Below are positions 48,072 to 59,672 of a DNA stretch of 64,000 nucleotides, piece by piece. This stretch comes from Acanthosoma haemorrhoidale (taxonomy: Eukaryota > Arthropoda > Insecta > Hemiptera > Acanthosomatidae), in assembly GCA_930367205.1 (NCBI GenBank), contig OV884011.1:122447866-122511865 (forward strand). The letters are read 5' to 3'. How positions within the stretch are numbered: the stretch's first letter is position 1; each line of letters begins with the position of its first letter. Both the position numbers and the translations under genes were made by a program. Under the pieces are notes generated by a model. It was not told where the DNA came from. It was given only the letters and a program-made list of their open reading frames with translations, and did not search any database.

Positions 48072-49994
48072 CTGATTACGGTGGAGCTATTTATTTTATT
48101 TAAACACGAATAGGGGTTCAGAATGCCCAACGTATGTGTCTATAATTGCCAAATTAGGCCTGAGTTTTTCGAGGGAAAGCATGGAAATTGAATAAAAATT
48201 ATAAAGGCTTAAGGCTTATTTTATACAATATAAATTTTATATTTGCGTAAAAATCTGTTTTCAAAATATTATTCCCTTTATTAGTGATTTAATTATCCCA
48301 GAGGTAAATTTAGGTCAGAAAATGCTGCCATCTGTTGGTTGAGATATATATTATTTATCTTAATAATTCACCTTATATTCTTCCTTCACCTATCAATTTC
48401 AAAAGGTTGGTTCTGCAATGCGCGTCAATTGAAGTTTTTTTTACAATACAGGATATTGGGAGGGTCAGTATATATCTCCTTGCCCCCCTCCCTTGCGTAC
48501 GCTACGTGCTGATTGTAAAAAAACGTTTTCAACAAAAGTCTTCTAAAATGATTACTTGGTGTGTTGTGCTTTAGCAAATGTTGCGCTTATAGTTCTCCAA
48601 CTACCCAATGCACAGTGGGTCAAAGTCCCGATTTAGGTAGACAAAATTTCATTCATTTTATTCTACGATTTCATTGGTCTGGTTATGATGAATAATATTT
48701 TATTGTTTTGTTGAATAATTACGCATTTTTTTAAATATAATTTAGAAGCTTGGGGAATATTTATATCAAAATACTTTATACGGAATAGAAAATGTATTTA
48801 AAAAAATTCGGTATAGTTATAACAAGAAAATTATGTACACAATTTAACGCAGCATAAATCATACAATAAAATTTACTCATTCTACTTATACTTTAGATTA
48901 TATAAATAAACAACATAAAATTAAATTAGCTAATAATGATCACCACATGACTCATCATTGATCTCACAATCGGGCGAATCAGGTACTTAGTAATCTTCAT
49001 CGCCACGCGGATGAACATCACTTACTACTTATTTGGGTATTGAAGGCGGCACAATTAAATTCAGAATTTCCACCAGTAATTTACGGTTCTCTTTCTAAAG
49101 ACATCTCTGAGTGAGTTTATTACAAGATTGGACGTTATCAAAAGCACATTCGGCAAATCTATACTCGTGGAAGTTCAAAAGAGAGCATTCACGAGCTGAA
49201 AAACATATTAAGGATCAATGCATAGGGCAGTCGCTATACAAAATTTAAAAAATAGCTTGGATACATGTGGATAAAAAAAATTGTATGCATTGAAAAATTA
49301 AAAACGAAAAAAATATTACAATTTTTACATAGAGACAAACTGTCTCTCAATGGAATCAAATTTAAAATTAAATAAAAAAAATACTTCCGCTCTAAAGTAA
49401 AATCCGTCACACCAAAGGAATATCCTTCCCTTCAACCGCTTATGACTCATTGCTCTGGAATGTTTGTGATAGGATTATAAATTAATCAATGTTTGAATTG
49501 ACCATTGTCCACCTAACTTGTACGAGTCAATTTACTGTGCAACGATGGGGCCACTGCGCGCATGCATGAAGCAAGGCTGAATATCTTGGAGAGGCGCCTA
49601 TGTTCTCCTTCCTATCCAAGGCATTGGTGTATATAGGTTTTCCTGATTTGTTTTATCGTCAGCAGCAGAGCCTCTTCCATACACGTAATACAATGTCGTA
49701 CAACAACCAGAACTCCTTCCAGAACAGCGAATGCCCTTCTAAATGGCAACAGAGTAACCTTTTTTTTTCTTTTTTTTTATGCCCTTCCTGAGGCTGAGCC
49801 TCAAACGGGCTTAGCAACAGAGTAACCGGCCAGGTTCACATATTGGCTCAAGAGTCAAGAATTATAGATGACTGGGAGAGTAGATATGACCCTGTATCGA
49901 CAGTCCTGGTGCCCAGTAACCTGATTCAGTTCTTAAAGGATACTCATCTTCTTCAGCGAACCGTGGTTAAACCTACGTTTCTCCAGTCTATCTA

Positions 49995-50041
<47 letters not shown>

Positions 50042-50798
50042 TGTGATGGGGCTAACCTAAACCTGGTAGTTCCATTTATGGTAATACATAAAATTATAAA
50101 ACCAGATCAGAAATACCTGCGAGAGGTATACGCAGTTTGGACCATCTCTCATCTCTATCGTGCCCCACAATTAAAAATGTACTGTGCATACACGATGACG
50201 TATATTTTACATTTTACTTCTTTGTTTATAATGACTTTAGAAGTTTGAGCCAAACCGTGCATTATTTTGCCATTTTCGAAGATAGGTGGAAGTAGTGGTA
50301 GTACCATCATGCATGTAACTGTGGAGTTACCAACAGATTTCCGTAGGGTACACTTTTGAGTGATTATAGAGTAAACCAACGGAAAGCGTTCCTCTACACC
50401 CCCCCCCCCAAGTTGGTAAGTCAACAGCTTACTATTATAGTATAATACTTATATAACAATACTATCAATCTGTGATACCACTGCACTGAATCTTAAACTT
50501 TTTCTTAATGTTCGTCCGTTTTGAGGGGTGTAGGGTTTGGATGGTATGGGTCTCCGACGTCATGTGATCGAAGGAGTAGTGTTATGGCAGAGACACTCAT
50601 GTAATTGTAGAGTTACCAACACAAGGCTTCAGCGATTATACGAGCATTTGTGTAGCATTGGTTGACGGAAGGTGCTCCTTCACATTTTCATTCTCAAGAT
50701 GATTATTCTGAACTGCACCTGTAAGTCATCTAATCGGAACTTCTACAACTGTATCGATAGTTTGTTCAGTTAATATAGGTATTAGAGCATAGAACTTA
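48072..50798. other. Intergenic, mostly unassigned
   Basis: No exon or element was identified with confidence. A TA tract occupies about 49998-50035 and a C run lies near 50399-50410. The open frame at 49843-50046 has no recognised motif. A short ATG CCC AAC followed by GTATGT at 48123-48137 could be a tiny first coding exon for the WD40 gene, but I have no support for that. Confidence 0.4.
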
Positions 50799-51020
50799 CT
50801 ATCTGAAGGTGAGCCCTATCACCTAGTCCTGTTCACATTGTATTGCAATTTTAACCTCAAATAGAAAATTTTGTTTTTTTGTAAATATTACCTACTTCAA
50901 ATGCATTTGCGCATGCAGCACGAGGAGAACATTGTAAATATTTTTCATTGAATTTTGATCATAAGCTGTAAAAATGTTGTTAAATAAAGGGTTTTTTGGG
51001 GAGAAAAAAGAAGAAAAAAA
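50799..51020 (+). mobile_element. Jockey-like element 3' end (family J), copy 4
   Basis: Begins just after AGAACTTA (50791-50798) and ends before the same octamer (51021-51028). It contains GGTGAGCCCTATCACCTAGT, AATGCATTTGCGCATGCAGC, GAGGAGAACATTGTAAA and AATAAA before an A-rich tail. Confidence 0.8.
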
Positions 51021-51385
51021 AGAACTTAGTAGTGTTTTTCTTCGTGTGCAAACCATCGGGGTCGATGTGTAAAGTTTTGATGCGACGGCTCGCTATACTC
51101 ATGATAATTGGTAACAAAATTCCTTTTGTTATTTAAATTCAAATGCATAATTATGTGATCTTTTATGAATGGTGATTAATGACCTGTTTGAATATATGAA
51201 CGGCTGATGATACAATGATTACGGAAACAAACTTTTGTAAGGATCTACTGTACTTCTATCAACTAGTGGATAGGTCAAGGCGTCTCTTTATGTAAATAGA
51301 GCCTCTATGGAAGGAATCGCTGAGCAAACCCCGCCAAATTCGAGGGTTTCTTATGTTTATGTTTCATTATAAAGTTTTTTTTTAG

Positions 51386-54300
51386 AGAAATAGAATGCTT
51401 CCTTCTACAAAAGGTTTAAATTATGAGCCTCTGAAGTTCTTAAGATGTCATTCTAAAAATAATGATAGTGCCGATTTACAGACACAGGTAGTAATTTTAG
51501 TTTTAAAATCTTGTAACCTTTGTGATGTATTTTACAAGTAACTATTTAGTTTAAATTTGCTCTCTCTAAGAACGTAGTTGCAAATTCAGTATATATAGTG
51601 TATACTATTTCATCAGGAAAGCTCCCCATTCTATGCTTGTGCTTGTTTTTATTTTTCGTTTCAACTTTGCCAAGAACTTTTTATTTAAAAACACAATATA
51701 AAATTTTCTAAACTGTTGATAGTGACATTATGCTCCACCAAAACAGCTCATAGTTTAGATTTACTTGTTAGTATTAGTTCCTTTCCTTCTTTTAGTGAAA
51801 AACGCCTGTGTAGAAATTGTGACTGATTTCCTGTCATGCACATTTGCCGGATGACCTTCCCTTCTTTGTCCTTTAGTGTTTCACTCCAGCTTGTTATATA
51901 TTTTTGAAGCTTTCTCCTACTGTCCAATCATCTCTATTTATAAATCAACCTTCTCACTGTGGTCTCTATAGGCTCTTGCCTGAATTCTTCATCTCTTATT
52001 GTTATAGGATACTATATCCTCAGGAACTTCCATGAGTCATAGCTTCCATGTCTCTTATCCATACCCAAGGAAGGCAATAACATTGCTATTGTTATTTATA
52101 GAGAGAGGTCTATTCCTAAAATATCAATTTTGTTCTGTCTATCTATCTAATTTAACTAATTCATAATTAATAGGTTAACTTTTCCAGGTTTGGGATTGTG
52201 CCTTTAAGCCATCTGATGATTGTTTATCTCCAGAATCATTTGTTGTTGCCACTTGTGGAGGAAACAGTGTTTGTTTCATTGATTGTGAAACAGGCAAGGT
52301 ATTATCAAAATATTATACAAGAGACCCTAGGTTGGTATAGTTTTTTGTAATCATAATTACTTACATTTGTTTAATGTTTAGAATCCAAACTTCACTGTAT
52401 GCTTTCTATTTCAGTGTATCGCTTTTTTCATTAGCTTGGACAAAACTACCGATTGGTAATAAAAAGAAACAATTATTGGTCGCTGGAGGTTCAAAAGCAA
52501 CACTTTACCTTATTGATTATTCTATAAACACCTGCATTTTAGACTACCCATTAAAATGCAAACGAAACACTGCTATCCATACTTTATATTTCCACCCCAC
52601 AGATCGTGGAATATTGTTTTGTAAGTCTATTGGTTATTCAGTATTTTAGTAAAGCAACTCATTTGGCAAGAAAGATGTATAGATATTTGTGTATCGACTG
52701 GTTGTGGTTGTCATGTCGAGGTATATCATTTTAGTGTCATTTCTATTGCATTATCTATTTGATACATAATGTACTCCACCCTTTTGTATATTCATCATTG
52801 GATCTGTGCCTCTTATTTGTAATTTCCATAACAGAAGCTAATTATTCCTAAATCTTCAAATATTTGAAAGAATTTGCTCTCCTGCAGATGCATTTTCTGC
52901 TGAAGTTTATTTGTAGGTGTCTGTGAACTGTTTATTTCAATGATATGATGATCAAATTCGTTATATATAATTGGGAGCAGAACAAAACACCTTAATAGAG
53001 GATTTAAATCACCTATAACCAGCAAATACACAAGGTTCAATAATCTGTTAAGCCTCTTTAGTAGCACTTGTATACCAATCCGTTTTAATTCATGTTTTAT
53101 GTACAAGAAAAATAATGATTAAACCTCTGAACCAAAGATAAAGATATATCTGGCTGGAGGAAGTGGGACTCGGTAAATTGGTTAGAAGAGTACTTTGTGT
53201 GGTTCCAGTCTGTGGTTTTATTTTTTGTTGCATTACTTTTTTCTTCTGCCAAAAAATATTCAAATATCTACACAATAGGTTGATACATCACAATTAAATA
53301 ATAATTAAGAATAAACCAACTAATAATTATAATGTTAAATGTTAAGAGCACTAATGAAAAAAGTAATTAAAGTCAGCCAACATTAAAAAAAAATATAAAA
53401 TTATCAATAATCATTAAAAATTTCTGAAATCTTAATTATCTGAAATAATTTTCGATAGAGGTATACACATCACATCATCATAAGTAATTTAATTAAGACA
53501 GGATATCACAAAATAAATATAAGTATTTTTCTAGCTTCATGAGTTTTTAAAATTTATAGAATATAAATAACTATTAGTTAATTTCAAGCATTTTGTTTAA
53601 TGATGCTTTGGGTGGTAGTTATACAAGTGCAATGCTCATTTTTTCAGGTGGGACTAGTAATGGTGAAGTAAGAATATGTGAATTAAAGAAAAATTTAAAT
53701 GGATCAAAAGAAATCGAACTTGTGATGAATAATTGTACTGTGGTTAAGAGTGAAGTTTTTGACTTTGCATTTTGTCCAAGTACAAACCTACTTTTATCAT
53801 CTTGTAATGATGGCATCATTACGTTTTATTTTCCCTCGACAGTGTCTTTAAGGTCTTCAGCTGAGTGAGTGTGATCACTTTGACTAATCATACAATATTA
53901 CTTTTAGATCATGTATATAAATTTTAATTTTGTTTATATTGGGTTTAACCCCTTCAAGTAATAAAAATAAATTTAATTACATTGGTTTGCTGAAGGGCTT
54001 TTGTCATCAGTTTGGGGAGGATGTGAGGAGCATCTTTTGCAATTAACAATTCAAGACAACTTCATTATAATCCTTGAATAATATTGATCAGACAGACAGA
54101 TGCACTGTTGAAAACAGTTTTCACATACAAGGATTTCTGAGTAGATTATTTATTGGGATATCGGCTTTTGTTGAATAATGAAAGCTATTAGAGTTTCATG
54201 TGTGTATATATTGTTATATACATATAACAGCACTATAAAAAGAAACTATAAGTATTATCCAACTATCATTGGTAAAACGTTCACTTATATAAAACAAGTT

Positions 54301-57300
54301 TGTGATTTTTCATAAAATTATACTTATAGACGCTACAATGTGAAAAAATCTCTATGTTAGGTTAAGTCACTTGTATCATTTTGCCACCTGAGTACAGATA
54401 TATGGATCATCCAATAATAAATTTGATTTCACAACTTTATGTTGGTTGTGTAGATTTCAGGGCGGGTTCACCCAAGATTATTTATTCTTGCTCCTGTAGG
54501 GGAAACAAAAATGTTGTTTATGATCAGGTTTTAGTTAAATTAAAATTCTTGTGAGTTTGTAAAAGATTTATTTTAATAATTATCATACTGCACTTTGAAG
54601 TGCCTGTAAATAAAATTATTTCAATTTTACACTATAGGCATAATTAATTATTTTACCTATCTAATAAAAGTTGGAATTAATAGCTGTCTGGGCTATAAAA
54701 TAAAATTAGCACGAAACAAACTCAGGAACTGATGCACACATTTTGAAAATTGATGTGTTCTTTTAGACTGTCTGTTAACATGAAGGCACATCTTTACACA
54801 TGGCATTTTAGAATTTGGCTGCAGTACTTGAACTTGAATATGGGTGCAATGAAAATGGTCTTGTTGTGTTAATTTCCTCATGGGTGAAGCCTTAGAGGAG
54901 AATGCTAGTAGGAAATAAATTTGATAAAGATATAACATATTTCTTTTATCCACCTATCCTGATATCCCAACAAATAAGCCACTCATATCTAAATTTTTAA
55001 ACTATGAATTCCCTGTTTAAAGGTTTCTGGTTTTGAAGATACCAATAAAACCCTAAAAAGTGCATTTAGTATTATTAAAATTAAATTTTGTTTGTTATTT
55101 TATGGATATTTGACTTATTCTTAATTCTTGTAAGTGGTCTGTGGGATTCAAAATTTTGGAATTACCATAAGATATTAATGGTTGGAGTCTGCTGCGCTAG
55201 GCCAGACCGATCTCTATATTGGTTGGTGATTAGTTCTTGAATTTTTTTGCTCATTGATGTCATGGAACAAATGTACTGTACACTTGTACTTGTCCATATG
55301 CCCTATACTCACATCTCATCCCCGGCTACCCAGAGTGGCATTGCTGGATTCATGACCTCTCCTCCAATTCTTAACATTTTGTTTATAAGTGAGCTCTGTG
55401 GTGACTACTAAAGTGATAAGTAAAGGTTTTGGCCAATGAGCCTACCCTACCCCCCCCCCCCCAAAAAAAAAGTTTTAACAAAACTGTATAAACTGAAGTT
55501 TTAATCACTTCTTAGAACTTAGAATACTACTATATTGCTTGCAAATGATTATTTCAATAAAAAAAAAAACTTGTACTTAACTTTTTCTTTGTTTTCATAA
55601 TCAATTCTTTGGTAGCATGATAACATCATTATTTTATTTATATTGATTATTCTAAAGCCACTATTAAATATAGATTATTGACAGGGCACATTTAATTAGC
55701 TGCAAGGTTGGTTTTGGTGACTTCCTTTTTATATTTTTTGTTTGTTCAGAAAAGTTCTGGATTTATTAAAAATACTGCATGGATTCATTCAAAAGCGTAC
55801 CTATCCCCCAATTATTGTTCTCAGGCCTCACCCTATAAATTTATTATCTTGATTATTGGTTTTCCTTTAATTTTAAAGCAATTATTAATTTCTTTACCTA
55901 TTCAGGAAAGAGAGTATAAGTACACACCTTACTAGTGCTGGAAGAAATACTTCTAATTTAGTTGACTCTGTTGAAGTATTAAAGAATGGACTGATTGCTT
56001 GCAAATATGCACTTCATTCATGCATTTATATTTGTGACTTGAAACCATTGAGAGATGCTATTAATGAAAATAATGCCATTAATTTTTTTGAACTTGAGCC
56101 ATTGTATTCCTTGAAGTGGAGTTCAACGGACAATTATTTTATGTACATGGATGCAAATATTGGTAAGTTTGATCATTTTTTTAATTTTATTTCTTATTTC
56201 ACACCTGTAAAAAAAGTACATAATTATTGAATTTGTTATCGACATATTAATTAATAATTATTATGATGATCATGAAGAAGGAAGACCATCTAGTGGTAGC
56301 AGTGTACTCTCATGTTATAAAAGCATTAATATTGTACTAAGCAAACATCTTCCAGCTTCTTTTCATTCTTCTTGTTATTAAGTTTATGTTTGGTGCATAC
56401 ATATCAGAGATATGTGGGTTATTATGATAACATTAAGTGTTATGTAATATTCTGTGTGTACAATTTTAATACATGTGATTCTTCCTTTATTCAGAATATT
56501 TTCTCATATGACCAATATATAATAAGGCATAAATAAATCAGTTTTACCACTTAGAGTTAAACAAATAACAATTACTAATTATGTTTTTTACATAATTTAT
56601 GTACATTCAAAATGGCAAATAACAAGGTAACACGGGTAACTATGTAAATAAGTTTTGCTAACTCTGGTCTCACCCTTATGGGCTTAAGGCTTTCTGGCCA
56701 GGGGCCATTTATCCCTAGGTAGTACTAGCATAAAGAAGTTGCAAATCCACACTATAAAACTCAATTTAAAGTTATGATGGTAACTTAACAGTGATCCTCA
56801 GTGTGATTAACCAGCCACAGAAGCAACTTTCATATTCCTTATCTGATTCATGAAGAAAAAGATGTAATGAGTAACGTTAATAATTACTAGCTGTGATAAG
56901 TTATCATACAGTTTTAATATTTATTAACCAAAAAAAAAAATTAGTTACAGCACCAAAATGGCTATCCCAGGTTTTCCAGGGATAGGTTGAGGAAGCACAC
57001 ACATGACCAGAGAAAAGGAGGTCTTAGATTTGTACCACAGCCCTTTCACTGTCTTTTCTCTTTGGTTAATAATTATAAAAACAGTGGGATTACTTACAAT
57101 AATTAGCAATTATTAATATCAAGTTAGGATTTTGGAATAGGAAGTTAAGAATTTTTTAATACCTCATTAACATAATACTGTAAAACACTATATCATAGTC
57201 TCATCAAAGGATTTGCTCTGGCCGATGATTTTCTAAGGCTGGACATGAGCATAGCCAAACAGATTTGACATTAGCAGTGCTCATATCTGATATAGCATAG

Positions 57301-57771
57301 CTCAGATGGAAAAGCACCTAAATTGAAGATAGAAAGTTCTCTGATTCACATACCAGCCCTATCACTAAATTTTATCTTTGGCTAATAATTAATAAAGCCT
57401 AAAGACCCTAAGGCTCTTAGGGTTAATAAGTTAATTTTTATTGTTATTGATAAGTTAATAACAAAAAAAAATCAATTTTTGTTTTAGATTGCTCATTACT
57501 CTGTTGTGGAGATGACAAAGGATCACTGTGGCTCTACAGTTTAAAAGAAATTGTTAAGAAAACGGATGCATTATCCCAAACGAATATTGAACCATCTGTG
57601 ATTATACCTTGGCCTCACCTTACCGACCATTATAATGACAAAAAGAGGAAATTGAATTTAGATGTTTATGATATTGTTATTGACAAAGTTGTTGTAAATT
57701 CAAGTGGTGAATACATGGTTGCTGTTACCAATAATAATTTAGTTTGCATATGGAAAAACAATAATTTTTAA
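51386..57771 (+). CDS. LRWD1: WD40 protein, LRWD1/ORCA-like, six exons, 5' end unresolved
   Basis: Exons 51386-51487, 52188-52330, 52415-52620, 53648-53864, 55906-56162 and 57488-57771 join in frame (1209 nt, 402 codons plus stop). The product reads YEPLKFLRCHSKNNDSADLQ, then VWDCAFKPSDD, FVVATCGGNSVCFIDCETGK, SLFSLAWTKLPIG, LYFHPTDRGILF, FDFAFCPSTNLLLSSCNDG and, at the end, VAVTNNNLVCIWKNNNF. The ATCGGNSV/IDCxTGKVL and SLAWT phrases are those of LRWD1 (ORCA), which binds the origin recognition complex and heterochromatin marks. EED-like WD proteins are related but fit less well. The first exon opens with AGA after a strong T-rich acceptor, so an upstream exon is likely; the leucine-rich repeats seen in vertebrate LRWD1 were not found. 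ATG 51395 is the earliest in-frame start visible. Every junction keeps phase. Confidence 0.85.
57010..57130 (+). repeat. SINE-like repeat tail, family S
   Basis: Contains TTTCTCTTTGGTTAATAATT and AAACAGTGGGATTACTTACA. The same end is found at about 46630-46690 (TCTTTAACCAATAATTTTGC then AACAGTGGGATTACC). It is inside the last intron of the WD40 gene. Confidence 0.5.
57292..57405 (+). repeat. tRNA-derived SINE, family S
   Basis: TAGCTCAGATGG (57298-57309) is a consensus pol III box A. TGATTCACATACC (57342-57354) sits at the right distance for box B with mismatches. The following CAGCCCTATCACTAAATTTT and TCTTTGGCTAATAATTAATA parallel the repeat at 57010. The body lacks a proper tRNA fold, so it is a SINE head rather than a tRNA gene. 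Confidence 0.6.
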
Positions 57772-57809
57772 TAAGAATTTAATTTATATAATATTAAAGT
57801 ATTAGCTGT

Positions 57810-57815
57810 AATAAA
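57810..57815 (+). terminator. Polyadenylation signal of the LRWD1-like gene
   Basis: AATAAA lies 38 bases after the TAA stop at 57769-57771. Confidence 0.55.
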
Positions 57816-58339
57816 TACAGTGATTGTTTTACAAAATAATGGTTAATTATTATTTACAACTGAACTGCTATGCTTTTAGATAATATGTGTTTATTTTGTC
57901 TGATATATGTACATAAATTGTAAATATGTATCTTCTTTTCTTTTCCAAAACTATTTATCATTTAATGAATTGTATTTATGTCTATGTAAACTGCTCAAAC
58001 TAATTTCTCGAATACTAAAATATGTTAAATAGTTGACTGAAATACTTTTTTTATGTTTATCTGTTATTGTGCCTATTAAAGAATTAATGCATTCCTTAGC
58101 AAGATAAAAGTTTGTTCATTAGATAAAAAACAAAATAAACATTGTTACTCCTGTCCTTTGAAATTGATTGTATTTACATTTATTTTTTTCACCTAAATTG
58201 TTTTTCTTTATTGATGAGCATCATGCCCTAAAAGATGAGGGAGAAAATTGTTTGGTCCAATTACATAGGACATTTTTAGCTTGAGATTGGTAATTATTTC
58301 AATACTGCACTAAATGTCATTTGTTATATCATGAGTTTG

Positions 58340-58670
58340 AAACTGTATGTTTCAATTACCCCATGGGGGTAATTACAAAAAAAATTGAAAAAAAAACAGA
58401 AACTCTAATCTCACTTGAAAAACCAACTGCACGTATACAAACAATTATTAAAACCAATTTGGCCTTACAGACTAGAACTTCTAACAACAAATGAACCCAA
58501 ACATTTCAATTCAAAGACCACAGTACCATAGTCAATGCTCTTTTCTACATTAGAAACTCATTCTTTCCCCATTTGAGTCTCTCCAGGAGTACTCAGCCCT
58601 GCTAGTCACATGTGTGCAAAAGTCTAACCACTGGGTGGTGGGAGATCTCAATGCAAGACACAATCTCTAT
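58340..58670 (+). pseudogene. Fragments of a second Jockey-like element
   Basis: The plus strand near 58420-58480 reads KNQLHVYKQLLKPIWPYRLE, similar to the post-RT segment of Jockey elements (LYKxxLKPIWTYGIQLW). At about 58618-58660, NHWVVGDLNARHNLY resembles the endonuclease GDxNAxH block. The order is the reverse of an intact element, so these are separate or rearranged pieces. Confidence 0.4.
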
Positions 58671-58675
58671 CTCTT

Positions 58676-58800
58676 CCTGGGCGCTCCCCTCACAGCGGCT
58701 AAGAGGTTGTAGTGAACCTAGCCCACGGCGGGCATCTCCTCCCCACTTTGGGGGTACTCAGTTAAACTGAGCCCAACAACTGGTAACCCCGACGTGATCT
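58676..58800 (+). mobile_element. LTR 3' end with tRNA-Trp-type primer binding site
   Basis: GCCCACGGCGGGCATCTCCT and CCACTTTGGGGGTACTC match the end of the solo LTR at 17070-17105. The LTR end (GCCCAACA) is followed after two bases by TGGTAACCCCGACGTGATCT (58781-58800). That is complementary to the 3' end of tRNA-Trp with one mismatch. Only the junction of LTR and internal region survives in this orientation. Confidence 0.75.
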
Positions 58801-58849
58801 GAAGAGTGTAACAGACTCTATACCAGCACACAAAAAATAAATTAAGCGC

Positions 58850-59672
58850 CATGGTTTAAGTATAGAAGCAGGCCCAGTGCAGTGAAGAGTAGCTCTTTTC
58901 CCTGAGTATGGTCTTTCACCATGGCTGCCAACCCAGTTGGCAGGCAGCCTAATTCGTTTTGATCTGACTCCATAAGATCTTTAGAAGTTGTGTGCCCCGA
59001 CAAAGCACTATGTTCAGGAGAAGGGGTACAGGTTAGGTTTATGTGGTCTTGGAATGACCACGAATTCACAATCAGTATCTAAGGGTAGGTGAAAACCGTC
59101 CGGATCCCAAAGGCGAGTGTGAACCAGAGAGAGGCAGACTAGATGGCCATAAGAGACACAGCTACGTAAATTTGCAGGGCCACGGCAACCCTCGTCCGCG
59201 AGGGAGAGGTCTCTCCCAAGGAGGTGCTAGTTTTAGCGAGATGAAGGCAGAGATTCTCACTAGGAAGGTGTGGGGTCTGACAACGCCGGACTAAAACATA
59301 GCGAGGTTAGGAGAGAGAGATGCAGAGGTAGTTGAATGAGAGGACCACGGCTTAAGTAGAGCAGCAAGCGCCAGTGCAGAGTGAGAAGAGAGAGTAGCGT
59401 TCCAAGTGACGGTCCGGTTCGTTATGTTAATTTTGTCCTGTGCCGTTTGTTATATAGCCGGTCCGCCCTGGAGGGGTTAGGCCCCCACCAGGCGGCCCAG
59501 GGAAGTGGGGAAGGCCCCCCACCTGCGGCTGTTTACTCCACTTGCTCCTCCCCCTACTCTCACTAACGTTATAATCTTTATTAACAACAAAATGTGGAAA
59601 CATAGATAGGTATAACATGATTCGAGACGAGGGGAACTTTTAATTATTCCTAATTAAGAGGTGGCCACAACA
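58850..59672 (-). mobile_element. LTR copy, family L1, inverted relative to its neighbour
   Basis: Read on the minus strand it starts at 59672 with TGTTGTGGCCACCTCTTAAT, exactly like the solo LTR at 16265. It follows it through AACATAGCGAGG-, GGCGAGTGTG- and CATAGTGC-type phrases to about 58950. The last part has been replaced by unrelated sequence. A GC-rich insertion (59455-59545) is not in the other copy. It directly abuts the Jockey-like fragment that begins at 59673. Confidence 0.75.

Noticed and set aside
48123..48190. THAP-like start (MPNVCVYNC)
   Set aside because: The frame stops after about 22 codons and lacks the later THAP residues. Possibly a tiny first exon, but unsupported.
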